From assembly GCA_964653095.1 (NCBI GenBank), contig CAZZEH010000011.1:1-64000 (forward strand): 64,000 bases of DNA. Reading direction: 5' to 3'. Source of the stretch: JAMLHH01 sp964653095 (GTDB lineage: Bacteria; Bacteroidota; Bacteroidia; Chitinophagales; JADIYW01). The translations under genes and the position numbers were made by a program. Shown piece by piece: positions 61,501 through 64,000 of this stretch; the first letter of the stretch is position 1, and each line of letters opens with the position of its first letter. The notes beneath the pieces are model-generated. The model saw only the letters and a list, made by a program, of their open reading frames with translations, was not told the origin of the DNA and ran no database searches.

Positions 61501-63797
61501 ACATTACAGAAGGAGCTGATGCAAGAGCTGATTCCTTCAAATGGGAAATTCCGGCAGATGCTCCTACAGGTACAAATTATCGAATAAAAGTAACTGATGC
61601 AGAAGTCGATACTGTCTTTGGCATTAGTCCGGCTTTTGCGGTTAACGAAACTCCTACAATAAACGCTTCGTTTGGAGATACAACTCTTGTCTGTAATGGT
61701 ACCGCAGTCACTTTAAACGTTGGTACCGAAGCAGACAATACCATTCAGTGGTATAAAGATGGTGTATTAATGGCAGAGACCAGTGCCAGTATTCAGGTAT
61801 CAGATGCAGGGTTTTATCTCGCAAAAGTAACCAATACTCAGTCCGGTTGTGAAAAGAAAGTTTATACTTCGCTGATAAATACTGCATCTGCAACTGCCCG
61901 TATTATTACAACTGAAACCAATGCCTGTTCCGATTCGGGGTATCTGTTGGAAGCAGAATATATCGCAGGACAAACTTATCAGTGGTATCTTGACGGCAAT
62001 CCAATCAGTGATGCCACAGCCAACAAATACACTCCAACCAATTCCGGAGAATATCATGTAGTGGCAGCCATACCGGAATCTGCCTGCGAAGAAGTTTCTG
62101 AAAAGATATCGGTCATTGTTTTACCGAAACCTACAGTACCGGTTATCACATCTAATCTACAGTACTGTCTCGGAGACGATGTACAGTCTGTCCGTGCAGA
62201 GGGAGAAAACATTCAATGGTACTCGGATGCCGGACTTACCCGACTGATTGGCGACAACAATGAGCTTTTACTGAATAATATTTTGTCAGATACAACATTC
62301 TATGTGACTCAGTCTGTGGATGGCTGTGAGAGTGATGGGCTGAAAGTTTTATTGCAGGTCTCGCCAATTCCGGACGCTCCGAAGCCTGTCCAAGCTTATG
62401 TACTTTGCGAAGGCGAAGAGGCAGATGAATTGGAAGTAACAGGTGTCGGTATCAATTGGTATGATGATGCCGCACTGACTAATTTAATTGCTTCAGGAAA
62501 CATCTATACCCCGGCTAATCTGAATACAGATACGGATTACTTTGTGACTCAGACGGTTAATGGCTGTCAGAGTGAAGCCTATCAGCTGAAGGTCAGATTT
62601 GCAGGTGACGAAGTTCCGGCTCCTGAAGTACAAAGTGAATATACCGTATGCAGCAATGAAAGTGTGACAGTGGAAGCCTTGGGTACTGAGATACAATGGT
62701 ACGCCGATTTGGCTCTCACTCAGCTACTTGGAAGCGGAAGTGAATTGACTCTGGACAATGTCAGTTCCAACACCAAAGTTTATGCGACACAGACTTTGAC
62801 GAATTGCGGCACAAGCATTGCTGCGGAAATTACCGTCAAGGTAGTCGAAAGGCCGAATACGCCGGAGGTGCAAAGTCCTCCGATATGCGCAGTTGGGCAG
62901 TCCGTAGTTTTATCGGCTCAGGGTGAAAATATCCGTTGGTATGCTGATGAAGACCTGACAGTACTGTTGTCACAGACTGCAGATTACAGTATAGACCGAT
63001 GGAATCAGAATATTACACTGTACACCACTCAAACAGTAAATGGATGTCAAAGTGCACCGACAACAGTTGATGTAGGTCTGAGCAATCCGGTTTCTGCAAG
63101 AATTTTTGTGGAAGGCAGCCTGAGTTTCTGCGAAGGTGATTCTGTTATTCTTTCAGTTTCAGAAAACAATCAACTCACTTATAAGTGGAGTCTGAACGGC
63201 TCGGTTATCGGTAATGCTTCATCGCTTGCAGTAACAGAAGGCGGCTCCTATTCTGTAACAGTCAGCAACGGTACTTGTACGGATACCGACAATATTTTGA
63301 TTAATGTTTGGGACAGACCGGAAAAACCTGTTATTACTTTAGAGAATAAACTTCTCATTTCTAATTCGGAAAATGGTAATCAGTGGTATATCAACGGTAC
63401 TCTAATAGAGAATGCAGACGACCAGGTATTGGTCCCGGAACACAGTGGCCTCTACTCTGTCGTCGTGACAAATGACTTTGGTTGTTCATCAGAAACGTCC
63501 GAGGATTTAGAATACACGATTACCCATATTTTGGTCAGCAAGCATGATATTGACTTACTGCTTTATCCAAATCCAAATAACGGTACATTTGAGCTGTCCT
63601 TTACTGTCCCGCTCAACAGTCCATTGAGTGTAAAATTGTTTGACCTGAACGGCAGAGAGCTGATGAAAGATGAATATTCCAGTTTTACCGGAAAATATCT
63701 CAAAAACATTTCAATGGAACATCCGGCTCCGGGCTTGTACCTGTTGGAAATTCAATTAAATGACACTCATGAAATAGTGAAATTATTAGTGCAGTAA
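52551..63797 (+). CDS. giant multidomain T9SS-secreted surface protein
   Basis: This 3748-residue protein starts with a signal peptide (about 1-31). Then: right-handed beta-helix (about 60-460); a CARDB-like domain (465-565); three Ig/PKD-like domains opening with CQGES, CQGDS and CKGEE (580-785); an FN3-like domain; seven CARDB domains with the DL motif at D881, D1003, D1129, D1256, D1387, D1509 and D1632; a PPC-like (1752-1858) and an IPT-like domain; an unassigned region (about 1950-2285); a Gly-rich segment (2292-2513); a Cys-rich hydrophobic block (2544-2655); a DUF7619-like domain opening CDPNEIIGPHG; FN3- and Ig-like domains, four of them 80 residues apart; and a type A T9SS sorting domain opening LLLYPNPNNGTFELSF. 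It is probably a cell-surface adhesin. No catalytic domain is visible. Confidence 0.85.
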   Translation: MRKVSLNVISPILITFAVITLLGFGQNLSAAPMSGTYTIGGSSANYASIYDAVEALESNGINGPVTFNIRNGIYDEQVTIPEITGSSPVNRITFKSESNNSSDVVIKAVDDIIVTHIIKLEKAKYITFRDLTFQFDDTDMFMGIMFSSDEGSSDIEFIGNTFNSEADINNALIYMINLSSTVAENITIKENTFIKGSNAVLLSGDEDHFIKGIDISNNNFINQVYNGIMISNADAPRVYSNKITTGVTNNDFMGIHLIDIYNGAYIARNHVFGEYMSAAIYAFNVDGGTQRLKIENNFLSVSSTQISMGIMLMSSKNVNIIHNNVNIGGQSEGYALLLSSNENIKVYNNNLTSLSEWGTAMSINDEEQSITYDYNNLYSSGNVLAFFASQSIANLAEWQNETGQDAHSISINPGYASEIDLHASADELYRAGTNMGTTEDFDGNARPSGNPSIGANEVVVQDHIDLGVVEVLAPEGCGLSNSETVIVRIKNYGASEQSGFPVTFKYNGKTLTENVGSFKVPAVGTAEYTFQGKADFSTPGEYLITAYTSSPDDADRSNDTLHTTIVNGTAPATVIADDITICQGESASLSISGGDSYLWNTGETSGTISVSPTTTTTYTVTSTNSDGCSTTDEVTVTVVDAATPPVITASGSVDLCQGDSVVLTSNIAQDILWSNGETSASIIVKSDGEYYVTLTNASCEVRSESIVVSVAPAPELSPIGVVSICKGEEITLTVSNGDTYNWSNGETTPEINVTPEVTTIYSVQATGANGCNYQAEVSISVLDVSTPAAVTNMFPENGATNVNSRVYLSWQSADEGVLFDVYVWEFGEQRPESPSSRNLTVHNTEFGAESGVKYNWQVIAKNSCFTAESDIYTFETSNLPDLVIESFTFPENPVSGSEIELKWTVKNIGAGSTGATSWRDRVFISMHDDFSSLGRIALGSFVNPSFLAPDESYQRTEKVKLPLDVIGPMYIMVESYSMFLNEADSENNNKIGSLTIQASPAADLTVESIGVPTTAFGGDEITLTYSVKNLSPIKTDGSWKDAIYFSKEETFSKETAELLGVVDMGNYDLAGNASYTNQPKIRLPFSYSGEYWVFVHTDYTETLYEAGNDDNNLMKSNQAIDVTLAPPVDLFVKSVTAPSDAMSGDEIEISYTVGNQGNNPYTSFWTDKVYLSQSTSFDTAQSVLIQKIDYTKGKELTTGEEYQKTFTVNLPKQLAGDYYVYVHTDADDNVFEHTFEDNNILRSSAPIQIEPIPYADLIVSSASLNADSAFVGGELTVQWTVKNQGVAPTEKAWTDKIYISTSPIFTDTTALAVTSLRSPAAPLQQGAEIQRSLKMAVPISIPEGQAYIFIYTDVTDKVNEFAFENNNISAAIPVHIKLPDTPLSYADLTLAAASAPMSVNDGQTVSILWTVQNKGNMETVAQQWIDKVYISKDSARSNFQELLEVERNGFLDKNRAYTVTKSVKIPNGLSGDYFMIFETDADKNVSNEISWSNNQYFIPVNVTLQPWADLEVTELITPPTVYAGQTATAYYTIKNVGSVPIDSVKISDNLRVSSNLTTYTGSNVGYNTAYKSLDVNESYSDSITFEVPVYLSGNYYLIMYTSGENLYEHNSTDNNLKSQSVLVYPASASGQDLIVSDFTWPASATLGDDISIDYTVENIGTGAVRATLKDAIYTSTDKILDINTDILLDMRDKSVSIEPGASYQGQFKGKVRNINAGEHYGIVKTNVNHNMPESNTDNNTKVSVHTASVDANALLLDVPTDFPLSQGDFVYYKVEVQEGLDLIIELETDIDVPGNELYVAYNRTPTMTDFDYKSSLGLFAKRTLYCPDTKAGTYYILIRTSSYTDNPQMTEILARTLPLTILDINPKKLGQGVVTTEIEGAGFREHSKVYLRKGTTNVNQGDVIVLNNSMKMTVRWDLTSVPTGKYDLAVVNSIDSEAILKDSVTVEKSSGYLLESYPNFFPLNIGAGKRAKLSAGAINAGNIDIPIIRGDVNFFTSNKIYNTKKTGNNIFLLQDFIGNEYLENMPYHHGPNYNMIPFIVKNLSPGQAFGIESEINTGSFNSLPIRLRSQGLSVKDFIIKQAEMQEINRQGLLKSDLDFLKAYPEALEIIHNPIAFRDSVFAVLVKKGILSEKDLKETLSDCLTCGSYIYSSGSLTTFNTYTDAIFGAGGKYIWKINDPYGKAGEEQGWDIMKATDDIDIQSTEINPFEIEIRSLNSFNNQKDFLTTWEPGYDQCWVIAKAEGNIKGFHPNKFRLNIQHFTSENNLYGGTFSIKQENSELLLCFTARKPDIGEDGIPGGPGQPGKPGGKGGPGGSGTCDIEPGQGGIGGQGGIGIPSMKNFIEPLTEIHAGPGGSGGPGGAIICDQNKTLTAGQGGQGGQGGQGGPGQYGGDGGVGGVGGDGGTNYKGGIGGTGGLGGGGLNGGDGGNGGSGGNGFDGGIGGIGGNGGGGTADKSNGGNGGNGGNGGNGGDSGGGSGGTGGNGGDSGGANSDPGAGGKGGSSGGSAGKSGVDGFTQGDPWPEDIPGNLYDALIHPFIALQDGPNCSNRPGTDPLKKDCEKLWQAVGCGATVYSCGMDIVKYGIVGVAGGPYGVAAGVTLASFKCTLSALSCVTGGTPLTDKVGCFFGAVDFFTGDPSGILGCGGYTCKTIPLVISCDPNEIIGPHGVDEEKKFVSVKDTMLYTITYENDSLLAEVPAQRVVIRQQLDEHINPLSFRIGKFGFRNMEFDVPENLFSYTGRLNLTDEIGVDVEVSAGLDIVNNEIFWVFQSIESETGIAPYDPFVGYLAVNDAFGNGEGFVTYTVVPKSDSKTGDIVTHQAEIIFDVNEPIATNIWENTIDAVAPVSVMKSLDSVQVQPTFKIEWTASDDQGGSGIKDYSLYYSEGGSPWTLYSDTLTANEVMFTGYAGSEYDFRVIARDRVNNTEVKNISEAHVWIFGEKEIEVTSPSANAEYCKGDEAVIAWEATAVKTVNISWSADGGNTYQNITEGADARADSFKWEIPADAPTGTNYRIKVTDAEVDTVFGISPAFAVNETPTINASFGDTTLVCNGTAVTLNVGTEADNTIQWYKDGVLMAETSASIQVSDAGFYLAKVTNTQSGCEKKVYTSLINTASATARIITTETNACSDSGYLLEAEYIAGQTYQWYLDGNPISDATANKYTPTNSGEYHVVAAIPESACEEVSEKISVIVLPKPTVPVITSNLQYCLGDDVQSVRAEGENIQWYSDAGLTRLIGDNNELLLNNILSDTTFYVTQSVDGCESDGLKVLLQVSPIPDAPKPVQAYVLCEGEEADELEVTGVGINWYDDAALTNLIASGNIYTPANLNTDTDYFVTQTVNGCQSEAYQLKVRFAGDEVPAPEVQSEYTVCSNESVTVEALGTEIQWYADLALTQLLGSGSELTLDNVSSNTKVYATQTLTNCGTSIAAEITVKVVERPNTPEVQSPPICAVGQSVVLSAQGENIRWYADEDLTVLLSQTADYSIDRWNQNITLYTTQTVNGCQSAPTTVDVGLSNPVSARIFVEGSLSFCEGDSVILSVSENNQLTYKWSLNGSVIGNASSLAVTEGGSYSVTVSNGTCTDTDNILINVWDRPEKPVITLENKLLISNSENGNQWYINGTLIENADDQVLVPEHSGLYSVVVTNDFGCSSETSEDLEYTITHILVSKHDIDLLLYPNPNNGTFELSFTVPLNSPLSVKLFDLNGRELMKDEYSSFTGKYLKNISMEHPAPGLYLLEIQLNDTHEIVKLLVQ
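59424..60089 (+). repeat. Gly-rich GGxGGx coding repeat inside the giant gene
   Basis: Codons for about 220 residues (2292-2513) are dominated by GGT/GGC glycine codons in the pattern GGxGGx, with x mostly N, Q, D, S, T, I or V. It starts collagen-like (GIPGGPGQPGKPGGKGG). Two short interruptions contain a cysteine each (SGTCDIEPGQ and IICDQNKTL). The base composition is GC-rich compared with the rest of the gene. Confidence 0.85.
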
Positions 63798-63824
63798 CAC
63801 AAAAAGTGTGTTTCATTACTTTTT

Positions 63825-63856
63825 GCCCTTTCGGATTTTTTCTGAAAGGGCTTTTT
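63825..63856 (+). terminator. terminator of the giant gene
   Basis: GCCCTTTC (63825-63832) pairs with GAAAGGGC (63844-63851) and is followed by TTTTT. It lies 28 bases beyond the stop codon. Confidence 0.85.
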
Positions 63857-63934
63857 GTTGGTTAATTGTGTCTAATATCGCTGTAACCTTATTCTGATAC
63901 GACTTCAAGATAGTCTCGCTAAATGGTATTCTTT

Positions 63935-64000
63935 TTATTTCTTCACCGAGAACTTAACCGTACCGATAAAACGGTTTTCATTTATATCGTGGTCATGCCA
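63935..64000 (-). CDS. C-terminus of a protein running off the window
   Basis: The minus-strand frame from 64000 to the stop TAA at 63935-63937 encodes WHDHDINENRFIGTVKFSVKK. It reads as the end of a real protein, too short to identify. It converges on the giant gene, and the terminator at 63825 lies between them. Confidence 0.5.
   Translation of the reverse strand, partial: WHDHDINENRFIGTVKFSVKK

Overview
The window looks like a stretch of a Bacteroidota chromosome of low to moderate GC. The evidence is a GldH gliding lipoprotein, a giant protein ending in a type IX secretion (T9SS) sorting domain, a RemB/Wzi-like outer-membrane protein, DUF4270 and DUF4783 proteins, many lipoproteins, and TAnnTTTG promoter boxes upstream of many genes without clear Shine-Dalgarno sequences. 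I cannot place it below phylum; Chitinophagales/Saprospirales-like is only a guess. There is no CRISPR array, phage, integrase or intact insertion sequence.

Layout. 1-2.2 kb: a membrane protein, a decayed coding remnant and an FMN reductase. 2.3-9.9 kb: fbp, a BaiN/HI0933-type flavoprotein, two exported proteins, RNase R and a double-ATPase ABC protein with no permease nearby. 10.0-16.1 kb: a single-strand cluster that looks like a nitric-oxide/oxygen stress operon. In order of transcription it has an Rrf2 regulator, a cbb3-like heme-copper oxidoreductase, a CcoO-cytochrome c fusion, two small membrane proteins, a group III truncated globin, a frameshifted membrane protein, the iron-sulfur repair protein RIC and a DUF488 protein. 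A CRP/FNR-like palindrome lies upstream. 16.7-34 kb: housekeeping genes (ilvE, nadC, hisS, ligA, glmS, panC, panD, a heptose-1-P adenylyltransferase, an acyl-CoA dehydrogenase). 34-50 kb: hisIE, trpB, valS, dprA, pckA, ahcY, lgt, a lipase and several exported proteins. 50.6-52.2 kb: tRNA-Leu and the RseP-type protease. 52.5-63.8 kb: one 3748-residue secreted multidomain protein. The last 66 bases hold the C-terminus of another minus-strand gene.

How the parts connect. Lgt, GldH, the lipoproteins, the RemB-like protein and the giant T9SS substrate fit a gliding or surface-adhesive lifestyle. PEPCK and fructose-1,6-bisphosphatase give gluconeogenesis; panC and panD give the last pantothenate steps. 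hisIE and trpB appear here without the rest of their pathways.

Most worth a second look: the heme-copper/globin/RIC operon, where gene context says NO reduction but the active-site tyrosine says oxygen reduction; its internal frameshift and putative operator; a 71-bp repeat pair in opposite orientation, one copy ending inside the hisIE stop codon; the central part of the giant protein (about 220 residues of glycine-rich sequence followed by a Cys-rich hydrophobic block); and -7 boxes so close to panD and hisIE that leaderless mRNAs are likely.
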